This document shows, one piece after another, positions 1-11,849 of a stretch of 64,000 nt of DNA (positions are counted from its first letter, which is position 1; every line of letters starts with the position of its first letter). The translations under genes and the position numbers were made by a program. Source of the DNA: Rhabdophis nuchalis (lineage: Eukaryota; Chordata; Lepidosauria; Squamata; Natricidae); the NCBI GenBank assembly GCA_039707465.1, contig CM077649.1:16446001-16510000 (forward strand), read 5' to 3'. The notes under the pieces were generated by a model. The model was not told where the DNA came from, made no database searches, and saw only the letters and a program-made list of their open reading frames with translations.

Positions 1-496
1 ACTTCTGAGTGCTACTTGTTAGGATTTTTTTAACATTAACAATAAGAGTTCACATAAACTTTGTGGGTTCGTAAATGGAATTCAGCTAAGAGGACATGTA
101 CTGAAGAATTTGTTATCTCTTGCCTTCCTATTTAAATTGCCCCTGATCATTTTCAATCAAACCTTGCATGGTTCTGTTTACTTATACCAACTGAGGATAA
201 TGAAAGTATCTGCTACAATGAATGTGCAAGAAACAGCACATAGCCCAAGTCCATTTGTGGGTTTGCTTTCATGCATCCAACCTACACACATAAAAATTCT
301 GACAGATATTTGGCAAATACTATTATTGTATGAAAGATTGCTCCAGAAATATACAGACGCATATTATTGACATAGAAGATAATTCATATAGAGAAAATTG
401 ATGACATGTAACTGGAGCACCTTTATCAAATCCTGATATCTGGATATATTACAATTGGTTTCACTTTTATCAGTGTCTTGCAAATTACAACCCTTG
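1..496. other. GRIK1 intron, no recognised feature
   Basis: AT-rich intronic sequence upstream of the first GRIK1 exon in the window. I see no repeat end, exon-like frame with splice sites, or RNA gene here. Confidence 0.6.
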
Positions 497-504
497 GTCT
501 ATAG

Positions 505-1333
505 CAGTGATGGCTAACTTTTTACATTATCCTGTGCCGACCAGCATGCTGGAAATGGCACACAAAACTCTCCCACCTGCTGGCCTTCATGTGTGCGGAG
601 TGCTGAAACCTGGAAAAGCAGTGTTCTGGTGTGCAAGCACGTGCTAGCACCCAAACTTCCAGTTTCCAGTGCAGGTGCACATCCAACGAACAGCTAGTCG
701 TTGCACATGCGCATGATGAAAACCCCGGAAGTTTGGGTGCCAGCACACGCATACACACTGGAACGCTGCTCTTCCAGGTTTCGGCACTCCCATGCATACA
801 AAGTCTAGCTGACTGGCGCACATATGTGCACATACATCCCTTCATCCGATCCGCTCCCACAGAGAGGGCCTTCTCAGGGTGCCGTCGGCCGGGCAATGCC
901 GGCTGGCGACACCTAGGGGAAGGGCCTTCTCTGTGGCGGGCCCTGCCCTTTGGAACGACCTACCCCCTGAACTTCGCACCATCTCAGACCTCCGCCTCTT
1001 CCGCCAGTGTCTAAAGACACATCTTTTCCACCAAGCTGGCCTAGCGTAACCTTCCGCTGTGACTATTTTTAGACAGTTTTACATTTGGGGATTTTAATTT
1101 GATTTTAGCACAGGACGGGAATTTAATATGTCTTTTAAATTTTATATTTTGTCATTCTGTGTGTTTTAATTCCTATGCGCCGCCCTGGGTCCTTCCGGAG
1201 AAGGGCGGGGTATAAATTTAATTAAAAATAAATAAATAAAGGAACACGGAAGAGGAGCCAGCATCCCAGCAAGCCATGCGGGATGGCTCTGCATGCTGCT
1301 TCCAGCACACCTGCCATAGATTTGCCACCACAG
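505..1333. mobile_element. hAT-like MITE (CAGTGATGGC family) split by an L2-group LINE end
   Basis: The element starts CAGTGATGGCTAAC and ends GCCATAGATTTGCCACCACAG. It is flanked by GTCTATAG (497-504) and GTCTAGAT (1334-1341), an 8-bp duplication with mismatches. A better preserved relative is at 23929-24257. Its middle is interrupted by the LINE fragment at about 830-1241. Confidence 0.65.
830..1241 (+). mobile_element. L2-group LINE, 3' end
   Basis: The sequence runs from the C-terminal coding part (PTERAFSGCR in one frame, the usual GPALW/DLPP region in another) through a 3' end containing the shared TTTTAGCACAGG block and a terminal GCGGGGTATAAATTTAATT followed by (AAATA)n. The same layout recurs many times in the window. 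It is 5'-truncated and inserted in the MITE at 505-1333. Confidence 0.75.
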
Positions 1334-1777
1334 GTCTAGATAAATTCTTAGTCATCCCGATCATGGTTGTCCCCAAGGTGCTTTTTTCAAGAGGCAACTG
1401 GACTTTCCGGTTTTTCTTTGAAGACGTTTCGCTTCTCATCTAAGAAGCTTCTTCAGCGCTGAAGAATCCTTGGTCTACTTTTCTTTGGTCTACAAAAGTG
1501 CGTTGTGGAAGGTTGTCATGTAAAAGTGATTTTCCTAATTTTTACACGACGCATGGACTTACTTGCTGGCTATGAACCAAAGATAAATAGACTCAATGGA
1601 ATTAGTCCTTTTATTGAAAAGTGCATTCTAAATTGCTTTGCACTGCAAATTTGCTTAGAATCTTTTGTGCTGCGATTGCATATTTATGAATATGGCCTTA
1701 ATTGATTCCTTTTTTTTTTCTTTCTCATTAATCTTTGGATTTTGTTCAGTGTTTGACATATTTGTATGTGATGTTGA

Positions 1778-1963
<186 letters not shown>

Positions 1964-2527
1964 TGATGGAGGGCTGCTGTGCTGGTAAACTCCACCATTG
2001 GTAGCTATAGCAAAAACTTGAAAGCTTAATTTGGAAGGAAAGATATAATTACATATGTTTATGTACTGAGAATTTAACGATGCACTTGGGGAGAATGGCC
2101 ATGGAACCCAATTGAAAAGAGCCCTTCTTTTGAAAATACGTGTCAAACTTATGTTATTTACCAAAACAGAATTAAGACTTCTCTGCAGATATTTAAGATG
2201 TTTGTCTCTTCTAAATGTATCCAATCTTCGATGCTCACAATTGCAGTTGATTCTCAAAATTGCACAAAAGGCTCATTTGGCTGTGAAATTAATAGGACGC
2301 CTTTGATGCTGTATGGTATTCACTGGGAGACTTGAAGTAATGCATTTTTGCCTCCATATAACATACACTTTTATGTAAAATTTATGTTGCTGTGAATCCT
2401 TTCAATACTGATCGCACATTAAGCAAATTATAAAAACAGGCAACATTTTTAAAAGCTTTGCTCGTATACAACATTGTTATAATCTGGAAAAAGCATAAGC
2501 CATTTTTTTTCTTGTATTCGTCTAGCT

Positions 2528-2662
2528 CAGGGATGTCCAAACTTGGGAACTTTAAGACTTGTGGACTTCAACTCCCAGAATTCCCCAGCCAGCATAGCTG
2601 GCTGGGGAACTCTGGGAGTTGAAGTCCACAAGTCTTAAAGTTCTCAAGTTTGGACATCCCTG
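2528..2662. mobile_element. Palindromic hAT MITE
   Basis: Near-perfect inverted repeat, ends CAGGGATGTCC...GGACATCCCTG, with an exact 8-bp target duplication GTCTAGCT at 2520-2527 and 2663-2670. The arms carry the 'GACTTGTGGACTTCAACTCC' variant. The 8-bp duplication and CAGGG ends indicate the hAT superfamily. It has no coding capacity, so it depends on a transposase elsewhere. Confidence 0.9.
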
Positions 2663-3006
2663 GTCTAGCTTTTTTGGCATATGTAGGAAGATATACGTAC
2701 CAAAGTATATTGTACACAGGGTGAGGAAATCTAATTTCACCCATTAGAGTAAGTTCTTTTTGTCATTTGGTGAATATAGCACGTAAGATTTCTCACGACT
2801 GGACAGGTTTATACTTCAGAGTACTTTATGTTTAAATTTGGTGTTTTTAATCATCTTCTTTTTTTGGAGTTTACCAACATCCACAACAAACTGTGGGATG
2901 TCGTGTCTGCAAGTCACCACTACCTTGGATACATGACAGTCAGCCCCAACCAGACTCTGCTTGTCTTTGAAGAAGCATTAAAAAGGAAAACTAAACTCAA
3001 ACATTT

Positions 3007-3039
3007 GTAAACCGCAGCCAATATTTCCATGTAGAAGCT
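3007..3039 (+). promoter_or_regulatory. Candidate editing-complementary sequence for the GRIK1 Q/R site
   Basis: Kainate receptor Q/R editing is known to need a distant intronic sequence that base-pairs with the exon. Here GTAAACCGC (3007-3015) is complementary, with one bulge, to GCGGTTAC (1928-1935). CATGTAGAAGCT (3028-3039) is complementary, with two bulges, to AGCTCTCATG (1906-1915). The two blocks are separated by 12 nt on each strand, and the 12-nt exon segment contains the edited CAG. Within it, the edited A (1917) would face U 3026. The middle pairs poorly (about 5 of 12). Found by eye; no folding was run. Confidence 0.3.
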
Positions 3040-3286
3040 TGTGGTACGTGTGTACTATAAGGGCAGCATCATTAACATGAAGCGTTTGAACAAGAAAGGA
3101 ATGGCTTTAACCTCTGCACCTGTTGGTATGCTCTTTTTTTGTTAACAAAAGCTGCTGAATCATAAAGCATTGTTTATTCAATTATACGTTGTGATCGTCA
3201 AGCTTTCTCTTTTCTACAGAGGTTCAGCAAAGTCTGAATCAGGATTGGCTGTCATGTCTGCCAAAACAAATAAAACAGACACTAGG

Positions 3287-3421
3287 CAGGGGTGGGCAAA
3301 CTTTGCAACTTTAAGTCTGAAGGACTTCAGCTCCCAGACTTCTCCAGCCAGCTTTGCTGACTGGAGAACTCTGGGAGCTGAGGTCCTTCAGACTTAAAGT
3401 TGAAAAGTTTGCCCACCCCTG
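3287..3421. mobile_element. Palindromic hAT MITE
   Basis: Inverted repeat with ends CAGGGGTGGGCAAA...TTTGCCCACCCCTG and the common arm ACTTTAAGTCTGAAGGAC. The flanks ACACTAGG and CACTAGAG share the core CACTAG, an imperfect duplication. Confidence 0.85.
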
Positions 3422-4632
3422 CACTAGAGAGTCTCCAGCAAGTATTGTCGCTCATTTGTAACATTTATTTCCCCACCGTTCCCTGATTTTTAAATCAGAT
3501 CAATTTTTTTCTTTGAACATGCAATATAATTAGAGATTAATTTATATAGAAAACAGAACAAGTTAAAATCCCCTGCTCACAAGCCTATATAACCACAGTG
3601 AAGTTGTTATTTTAAACCAGAAGGCTGTTATTGCTAATCCCAATTCTCTGGGAATAACTTCTTTGAATTCAGTCCGCCTTAGATTTTAGTAAATATACCG
3701 TACTTACTTGAGTCAATATTCGACATGCAAATTAATCAGAAGAGTTATACATGCTAATTAATGCAGTCTTGTAAGAATCAATGATGAACTTGTTAAGAAT
3801 AATAGATGAGATTCCATAATGTACTATAAAAATCAGACACCTACCACAACTATGCACATACAGAATAGACAAGTTTGTTTCATGTATTTAGCAGATAAAT
3901 AGATGGCAGGAGAGTTATATGTAAAAAGTATCAGTCCTCTTTCCTCATAATATGAATTGGGAAGGATACTTAGCAATTGTAAGAATCAATTATATCTGAT
4001 CATTCGTTTTCCAAAGAAGCCTGCATTCTGCTCAAAATCAGGCATTTGTTTCTTTTGGATTTAAAACCAGGGGAATATCATTCTGTCAGCCAATGGTATG
4101 GTTTCAGCTTTTCTGTGGTTGAAGTGATTGTTCTCGGTATCTTCTGATACCTTGTATGGTTGGCAACAAGCAGATGTCTAAATGAAATGCATTCTTTCTT
4201 TTCACACCAGTAATAGGCTTTTCTAATAAATCAAAGGGAATTCAAAATTAGCAATAAAGAATGTAATAATGTCAGACCCTCCCTGTGTAGAATACCTATC
4301 TTGGAAGCAGAAATCGTATCATTTTGGCAAGTTGCAATGCTATAAAACAGTGCGCTATTAAATTATTATCCAATAGCTGTTATTATAGCTATTGTTATTA
4401 CAATAATATCGACAAAGCTAAGTTTCGCTGACTGTCTTATATCAATACAATTTGCAACCTTAAACCATACATAACACAATATTTTATCTGAAATATTTAA
4501 TTTGGAAAATACCATATTCAAATTAGATATTTTCCAATATTTAATTTGGAAAATGCAATATTCAGTTTACAAACAAAGATATTTTCCAAAGCCATAAATT
4601 ATGCTTTTGTCTTCCACATAATTGTTTTAGAA

Positions 4633-4753
4633 CAGAGGTGGGCAAACTTTGCAACTTTAAGACTGAAGGACTTCAGCTCCCAGAATTCTCCAGCCAGCTT
4701 TGCTGGGAGCTGAAGTCCTTCAGACTTAAAGTTGCAAAGTTTGACCACCCCTG
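4633..4753. mobile_element. Palindromic hAT MITE, shortened loop
   Basis: Ends CAGAGGTGGGCAAA...TTTGACCACCCCTG; exact duplication TTTTAGAA at 4625-4632 and 4754-4761. The central CCAGCCAG/CTGGCTGG stem is missing on one side, so the loop is asymmetric. Confidence 0.88.
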
Positions 4754-6168
4754 TTTTAGAAGGTCTAACACCTCAGTGCCAAAAAGGCTTGGTAAACAAA
4801 TCAAATCAGTTAATACACTTGCATGGCAGTCAACGCATAAAGAGTTTGACCACCTGCTGAGGTGTTGTGAAGAGGAGGAAGTTTAATTGCAGATGCTTTT
4901 TAAAGCATCGCTGGAAATGCAATAAAAATCTGAAGGATTTTTTAATCTTCTTGATATAAGGGTCGCTCAGGTTTTTCTGCAATTGTTTATTGACAGATCA
5001 GAAATCAATCCCCATATTCAGCTCAAAACTTCAGATGCAGCTTGAATGGTGTTGTTTTATCTAAGTTATACGATGCAGGGTAGTTTTCATTCTATGTGAC
5101 AGGGAAATAAGGAACAGATAAAGGAAAGTTGAAAGATTATTTAAAGATAGCAACAGCAGCTTCAACAAACTAATTTGCTCAGTCTTGCCTAATATCAAAA
5201 TTTTAAGATATAAATCTGAAAAAAATGTGTATTGAAATCCAGAACTCAATTTCCAATTACAATTTTGAATTCAAAAGACTTCCCAAATAATATAAACTCT
5301 CCCTTTCATGCTTGAATCAGATGTTCTGTACCTAAAACAATATTTCAGGCTTGGTGCAGGCTGTCTTGAGTTCAGATCATTTTGCACAATCCTAGTCTGC
5401 AGTAATATTAACATTGTATTCACTTTTAACAAAATAGACACGGTCAAAGGACAATTAGGGAAAATATTACCAGAACATTTTTGGAGATGTTTGAGTAACT
5501 CATTAGTTGCAACAAACTGAACATTTATTGAAAATATTCCATTTTCTGAGAATAAACAAATGACAAGGTTCTCCCCAAATGTATGTACAGAAGAATTTCT
5601 CACTTGATATTATAGGGTGGAAGGAGCAATATGAATAGTCGATATTTCCCAGGGTGAGGGAGAATAGTGTTTTAATAATTAAATAATATGCAATTATCCA
5701 TTTACTTTCCTGACCTTGCTATATTTAATGTTGCCTAATTTTTCATATATTTGAGGCATTCAATAAAGGGAAAGTAATATATCCTCATTTTATAGGGCAT
5801 AATATTGAAAGTTCTTTCATTCTGATTCTGGTCCTATTTATTACAGCAACATCAATAAAACCTACTTCCAACTAAGAATATCCATCACACTTCAGCTGTT
5901 TTACTTCAAAAAGCAATTAAGGGACATGTTAATCATTAAGGAAAATAAATAAATGGCAGTTCTGATCCAAAGACATCTATTTGTTTGTCATCTAGCACTG
6001 CATTCGTCTTATGAAAAGTATTTGTTGAGTCTATCATTACTCTATACATCTAAATTATAGCATCAAATCATTCTTGTTTTGTATTCATAAATTAACGTTT
6101 CTGAAAGTAACATTCCACAGCGTGATCTTAACATTTCTTTTCATCCTATTGTAATACAATTGTTTTGA

Positions 6169-6483
<315 letters not shown>

Positions 6484-6749
6484 TGAGAATAAATTATGCA
6501 GGTAAGTCAAAACTGAATATATTGGATTTCTGATTGTTGGATCCTTCTGACTATAGGTGTTTATTCACAATTATGTTGCTCAGCCTTCAAGGAAAATCCC
6601 AACTTTTTCCTTTGCCCCCCTGCAAGTTGGCAAGGCCAATATCAATTTGGGATTTAAGCCATAGTTCGGGAGTGGGGGGGAGGCCAACAGTGGTTAAATA
6701 AGGAGCTGTTTTCAATATGATGTTACATTTAAATTATATCTAGACGACA

Positions 6750-7158
6750 GCCAGCACGGGTCCTGGCTACTTGCGAGACCGCCTACTACCACACACCTCC
6801 CTTTGACCCGTCCGCTCCCACAGAGTGGGCTGGTGGCCCCCAGGGGGAGGGCCTTCTCTGTGGCGGGTCCTGCCCTCTGGAATGACCTGCCCCCTGACCT
6901 CCGCACTATTACTGACCTACGCCTCTTCCGTCGAATGCTCAAAACGCATTTTTTCCATCTGGCTGGCCTGGCATAGATTAAGGGTATAATTTTAAAGTTA
7001 ATATTTTAATTGGTCTTAGCTATTTTAGCACAGGTTTTACTATTTAATTCCATTTTATATTATATGTATGTGTTGTGGTTTTTACTTTTCTGTGCACCGC
7101 CCTGAGTCCTACCACAGAGAATAGGGCGGTATATAAATTTAATAAAATAAAATAAATA
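6750..7158 (+). mobile_element. L2-group LINE, 3' end
   Basis: C-terminal coding remnant (GTCCTGGCTACTTGCGAGACC, GGCGGGTCCTGCC), the TTTTAGCACAGG block, the CACCGCCCTGAGTCC stem and the end GGCGGTATATAAATTTAATAAAATAAA. It is 5'-truncated and lies in sense orientation relative to GRIK1. Confidence 0.75.
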
Positions 7159-7640
7159 GTTCTTTAAATTTATTATCTCAGTTGATTTTAATGTTTCTGG
7201 GTTTTCACAATATTAAATACACTTAGAAATATGCAGTCACAGCCAGAGTTTTCTCTATAGTTACATTTCTCAGGAACTGAACTTAAAATTTGGAAGGTGC
7301 ATATGTTTTGTATTTTTATATTAAGTACAAAATTAACTTTCTTACAAAAAAGTCTCACTTAAGATCATGTTTCTCATGATCCTATTAACAAATAATGCTA
7401 ATAAAGTGTATACTATATGCATTTAATATTCTATTTAGAATGGTTTTAGTTTTAGACTGCATGCAAAGATCATTATATTGGAAATAAGAAAAGACTGTGC
7501 TGAACTTTGGAAGACTGCAGTCGGCCAGTGCATATACAGACAGGGAGAAAAGGCTGAGTAAAATCTTTGGGCAAAGCAGTGTTTCATTTAAACATGGAAT
7601 TAAATAAGGTGGATTGGCTTTCTAGAAAAAAAACAGATTC

Positions 7641-8125
7641 AATAATAATAATAATAATAAATTTAATTTATAGACCGCTCCCTCTCCCCGGGGGGACTCG
7701 GAGCGGTGCACAGGGAAGTTAAAAATACAATAAATATACATAAATAACTAAAAGGCAAATTAAACAATTATCCCTGCGCTAAAATTCCCAATTTAAATTA
7801 CTAAAATCCCATACTAAAAGAGACTACCCTAGGCCGTCCAAGCAGAAAAGATGTGTTTTTAATTTTAGACGGAAGGAGCAGAGGTCCGTGGTTGTTCTAA
7901 AGTCGGGGGGAAGGTCGTTCCAGAGGGCTGGGCCTGCCACAGAGAAAGCCCTTCCCCTGGGCGTCGCCCGCCGACAGAGTCTAGTGGACGGCACCCGGAG
8001 AAGTCCCTCTCTATGGGAGCGAATCGGCCGTGAGGATGTATGGGGCAGGATCCGATCCCGCAGAAATTTGAGTAGAGGATTGATTTTTATGGCCATAAAG
8101 TTTCTGGTCAAAACCAGGTATTTAC
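7641..8125 (-). mobile_element. L2-group LINE, 3' end (antisense)
   Basis: Begins with (AAT)n and TTTAATTTATAGACCGCTCC, and extends into the C-terminal coding part on the - strand (open frame 7824-8111 with LRDRILPHTSS, SVAGPALWNDLPP and FRTTTDLCSFRLKLK). This is the same family and subfamily as 9575-10757. Confidence 0.8.
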
Positions 8126-9042
8126 AGGCTTCCTCTTTGTGAACTACTCATATGTTACCATTAGCTTGCGTAAAAAAAAGTTTTTACCACACCTGCAAAG
8201 ATTTGGGAAGGTTGTAAATAGGCCAACCAGAGATACAGAATCAAATAATAATAAAGAAGGGAATCCATAATATGAATTACTTCAAGTAAATTTTCAGAAT
8301 TTAACATATCCCTGATAATCCATATTGTGCTTTTTTGGGAAAGAGATTGTCTCTCTGTCTTAGTTACTTATTTATCAGCAATGCTGTTCAGGATAAAGAC
8401 TCAATTCCCACCTAGTTGTTATTTATCATTAACTATCAAAAATGCTCACTGTATATTGCTCTCTGAGTATGTGTGCTGTGCTGATTTATGGTACTATGTG
8501 GTAATATGGTGACAGACATGCTTATTATAATATTCTTCCTATATAAAAGGCACTTGATATTTAAGTCAACATTAACAATTAAATACCATAATAAAAGTTA
8601 AAGTACAGTAAACTCTACAATTAAGTGATAATTTAGAGATACACGTGAATATTGATCATTCCAGTAGCAACTCTCTGCCTTGGGATCTTTCTCTCTTTGT
8701 AAAAATATTTCAGATTGAAGTAGCTACAGTATTTCTATTCTTCTATTCTCAGATCGAAGTAGCTATTTCTATTAATAAGTGATTTAAAGATAATGTGATC
8801 AGATGGGAATATTCATTCACATAAGACACTATACATGGAACTAGCTTGAAATATAGGCATCAACATGGGAAACCTAGAGGTTTTTCCTATGCATGCTTCT
8901 CAGTTCATTTTTATTTAATGTTTGAAAATTTGTAGAAAAGAACACGTTTTTCCTATGCTTGACTAATTAGCATATAGGTCGATTTCTAGTAAAGAAAGAA
9001 AAAGATTATCTTTCAGTATTCCAAACCCACATTTCAATTCCC

Positions 9043-9044
<2 letters not shown>

Positions 9045-9100
<56 letters not shown>

Positions 9101-9120
9101 TTCCTTCCTTCCTTCCTTTC
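9045..9120. repeat. (CTTT)n/(CCTT)n microsatellite
   Basis: About 16 units of CTTT followed by CCTT units, directly upstream of the 129-bp sequence that is duplicated at 11648-11778. Confidence 0.95.
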
Positions 9121-9122
9121 TT

Positions 9123-9251
9123 TTCTTATCTGATTCCCACATATATTTTGTATATCTTTTTTTTTTAAAAACCATTAACAACAATCTGTAAAATACCCAG
9201 ACTTAACCTTAAAGATAATACAATCTACTATAGTCAAGCAGAGGAACCACT
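9123..9251. repeat. 129-bp sequence duplicated at 11648-11778
   Basis: TTCTTATCTGATTCCCACAT through CAAGCAGAGGAACCACT. It is almost identical to 11648-11778; I see one substitution (CAACAATCTG versus CAATAATCTG) plus a different T/A run length. The second copy sits at the tip of a palindromic MITE. Confidence 0.9.
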
Positions 9252-9279
9252 ATTCTGTTATGGCCTAACTCTACCTAGC

Positions 9280-9485
9280 CTTTAGCCTGACATCAAATTG
9301 TTTTAATTGGTTTTTAAGGGTAATAGTTTAATTTATTGTAAATTTTAGCACAGGGTTAATAATTTAATTTGATTTTAAATTTTGTATATTGTCATGTTTT
9401 TATATGCTTTTTTAATTTCCTGTGCACCGCCCCGAATCCCTTTTTGGGAAAGGGAGCGGTATATAAGTTTAATAAATGAAATGAA
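9280..9485 (+). mobile_element. L2-group LINE, 3' terminal fragment
   Basis: Non-coding 3' end only: TTTTAGCACAGGGTTAATAA, TGTGCACCGCCCCGAATCCC and the terminal GGAGCGGTATATAAGTTTAATAAATG. Confidence 0.7.
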
Positions 9486-9574
9486 TCAAATGCAATGCAC
9501 TCTAAAATGCACACCCCAAAAAGGACATTAGAAGCCACATGAACAATCTATTGGCTGATGCACACTCTGTAAAG

Positions 9575-10757
9575 ATAATAATAATAATAATAATAATTTA
9601 ATTTATATCCCGCTCTCTCTCCCCGAGGGGACTCGAGGCGGGGCACAGGCAATTAAAAATACAAATAAACACAGACAGGTACAAAATACAGAATTAAAAA
9701 TAAATTAAATAAATCCTGCGCTAAAACCTATAAACTAAAAATTACCCCTAAAAAACCCTAACCTAAAAAGAGACTACCCAAGGCCGGCCAGACGAAAAAA
9801 GTGAGTCTTTAATTTTAAGCGGAAGGAGCGGAGGTCCGTAGTTGTCCTGATATCGGGGGGAAGGTCATTCCAGAGGGCTGGGCCCGCCACAGAGAAGGCC
9901 CTTCCCCTGGGCGCCGCCCGCTGACAAAGTCTAGTGGACGGCACCCGGAGAAGTCCCTCTCTGTGGGAGCGAATCGGCCGTGAGGATGTATGGGGCAGGA
10001 TCCGATCCCGCAGGTAGCTAGGTCCCGAGCCATGGAGCGCTTTGAAGATGGTAATTAACACCTTGAAGCGCACCCGGAAGACGACAGGTAGCCAGTGCAG
10101 CTCGCGCAAGAGCGGTGTTACATGGGCAAACCTAGAGGTGCCCATAATTGCTCGCGCGGCTGCATTCTGGACCAACTGAAGCCTCCGGGTACACCTCAAG
10201 GGGAGCCCCATGTAGAGAGAGTTGCAATAATCCAGTCGGGATGTCACGAGAGCATGAGTGACTGTGCGAAGGGCGTCCCAATCCAATAGGGGGCGCAACT
10301 GGCGAACCTGGTAAAACGCCCTCCTGGCCACGGCTGTCACTTGATCTTCCATGGACAGCCGGGTATCCAGGAGGACACCCAAGTTGCGCGCCCCATCCAC
10401 AGGGGCAAGATGTTCGCCCCCTATGGCCAGCGTTGGAGAGAGCTGGTTGAACCGGGCAGCCGGAAACCACAGCCACTCGGTCTTGGTCGGGTTGAGCCTA
10501 AGTCCGTTACTTCCCATCCAGATCCGCACGGCTTCCAAGCACTGGCACATCACCGCTACGGCATCGTTGGGGTGGTTTGGGGTAGATATGTACAGCTGGG
10601 TGTCATCAGCGTACAGGTGGTACTCTACCCCAAAACCACGGATGATCTCGCCCAGCGGCTTCATGTATGCGTTAAACAGGAGAGGCGAGAGGACCGACCC
10701 CTGAGGCACCCCGCATGTGAGGGGTCTCGGGGTCGACCTCTGCTCTCCTGCACGCAC
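9575..10757 (-). mobile_element. L2-group LINE with a 327-codon open reverse-transcriptase frame
   Basis: The - strand element ends at its 3' side in (AAT)n at 9575-9596, with an open frame from 10757 to 9774. The frame has the RT signature GVPQGSVLSPLLFNAYMKPL (domain 4), the catalytic YADDTQLY (domain 5), then LNPTKTEWLWF, RLDYCNSLYMGLP and the conserved C-terminal block HWLPVVFRVRFKVL...FKALHG...GPALWNDLPPDIRTT. L2/CR1-group proteins are about three times longer, with an endonuclease in front, so this copy is 5'-truncated, as is normal. The absence of stops over 984 bases makes it relatively young. It lies antisense in a GRIK1 intron and its 5' side is only about 165 bp from the next exon acceptor. 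Confidence 0.88.
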
Positions 10758-10923
10758 AAATTGCGATGCTGTCCACAGAACTAAATTTAGCAGAAATCAG
10801 TTACAGACAACAGGGTTCTTTTTTCCCTAAGGTCCAAATCAAGGCTGGTGTCATCTTGGAATGCTTAGCAATTAACATGCATGAAGACTACTGATTTCTA
10901 CTGCTTATAATTTCTTTTCTTAG

Positions 10924-11149
10924 AAATCCAAAATATCAACGTATGAGAAAATGTGGGCTTTTATGAGCAGCAGGCAATTGACAGCTCTGGTGAAGAACAA
11001 TGATATAGGCATCCAGAGGGTGCTCACTACTGACTATGCCCTGCTGATGGAATCAACCAGCATAGAATACGTCACTCAGAGAAACTGCAATCTCACCCAG
11101 ATTGGGGGACTCATTGATTCAAAAGGTTATGGCGTAGGAACACCCATTG
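10924..11149 (+). CDS. GRIK1: GRIK1 exon: ligand-binding segment S2, central part
   Basis: Acceptor TTTTCTTAG|AAATCC, donor ATTG|GTAAGT; 226 bp, entering in phase 0 and leaving one base into a Gly codon. It encodes [18 protein letters not shown], then [15 protein letters not shown] and [14 protein letters not shown] to YGVGTPI. The Glu of LLMES is the family residue that binds the amino group of glutamate. Small differences from mammalian GluK1 ([15 protein letters not shown]) lie in a variable surface helix. The upstream intron has an antisense LINE ending about 165 bp away, but the polypyrimidine tract ATAATTTCTTTTCTTAG is intact. Confidence 0.95.
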
Positions 11150-11216
11150 GTAAGTAATGTGATACATATAATTATTAGTAGATTGCTGATGGTAAGCACT
11201 TTGGAACAGGGATCTC

Positions 11217-11580
11217 AATAATACAATAATACAATAGCAGAGTTGGAAGGGACCTTGTAGGTCTACTAGTCCAACCCCCTGCGTGGGCAGGAACCTTATA
11301 CCATTTCAGACAAATGGCTATCTAACATCTTTTTAAAGACTTCCAGGGTTGGGGCATTCACAACTTCTGGAGGCAAGCTGTTCCAGAGGTTAATTGTTCT
11401 AACTGTCAGGAAATTTCTCCTTAGTTCCAAGTTGCTTCTCTCCTTGATTAGTTTCCACCCATTGCTTCTTGTCCTGCCCTCAGGTGCTTTGGAGAATAGT
11501 TTGGCTCCCTCTTCTTTGTGGCACCCTCTGAGATATCGGAACACTGCTATCATGTCTCCCCTGGTCCTTCTCTTCATCAA
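11217..11580 (-). mobile_element. CR1 LINE, 3' end with ORF2 C-terminus
   Basis: On the - strand a frame reads RRTRGDMIAVFRYLRG, then LELRRNFLTVRTINLWNSLP and EVFKKMLDSHLSEM, the CR1 ORF2 C-terminus. It is followed by the typical 3' end (CCTTGTAGGT...CCAACCCCCTGC on +) and short ATACAAT repeats. ATCTC at 11212-11216 and 11581-11585 flanks it and is the split MITE sequence. Confidence 0.85.
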
Positions 11581-11647
11581 ATCTCCAACCTTTGCAACTT
11601 TAAGTCTGAAGGACTTCAGCTCCCAGACTTCTCCAGCCAGCTTTGCT

Positions 11648-11778
11648 TTCTTATCTGATTCCCACATATATTTTGTATATCTTTTTTTAAAAAAAAAACC
11701 ATTAACAATAATCTGTAAAATACCCAGACTTAACCTTAAAGATAATACAATCTACTATAGTCAAGCAGAGGAACCACT
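11648..11778. repeat. Copy of 9123-9251 at a palindrome tip
   Basis: Inserted between CTTTGCT and GGCTGGAG, exactly the centre of the MITE hairpin. The junctions share a few bases with the flank of the other copy (TTCTT on the left, CACT on the right). Confidence 0.88.
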
Positions 11779-11849
11779 GGCTGGAGAAGTCTGGGAGCTG
11801 AAGTCCTTCAGACTTAAAGTTGCAAAGGTTGGAGACCCCTGCTTTGGAA

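Larger units (their letters stand above)
11207..11841. mobile_element. Palindromic hAT MITE disrupted by a CR1 insertion and a loop insertion
   Basis: The outer ends are CAGGGATCTC (11207) and GAGACCCCTG (11841), with an exact duplication CTTTGGAA at 11199-11206 and 11842-11849. Inside are a CR1 piece (11217-11580), inserted after the tenth base of the left terminus, and a 131-bp sequence at the palindrome tip (11648-11778) copied from, or to, 9123-9251. Without these the element would be the standard ~136-bp hairpin. Confidence 0.88.

Noticed and set aside
2828..3010. 60-codon frame in the GRIK1 Q/R intron
   Set aside because: Not flanked by usable splice sites and without family resemblance. 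The stretch is better explained as non-coding, possibly conserved for editing.
9774..10784. Overlapping + strand frames of 117-147 codons opposite the LINE RT frame
   Set aside because: Antisense shadows; only the - strand frame has RT motifs.
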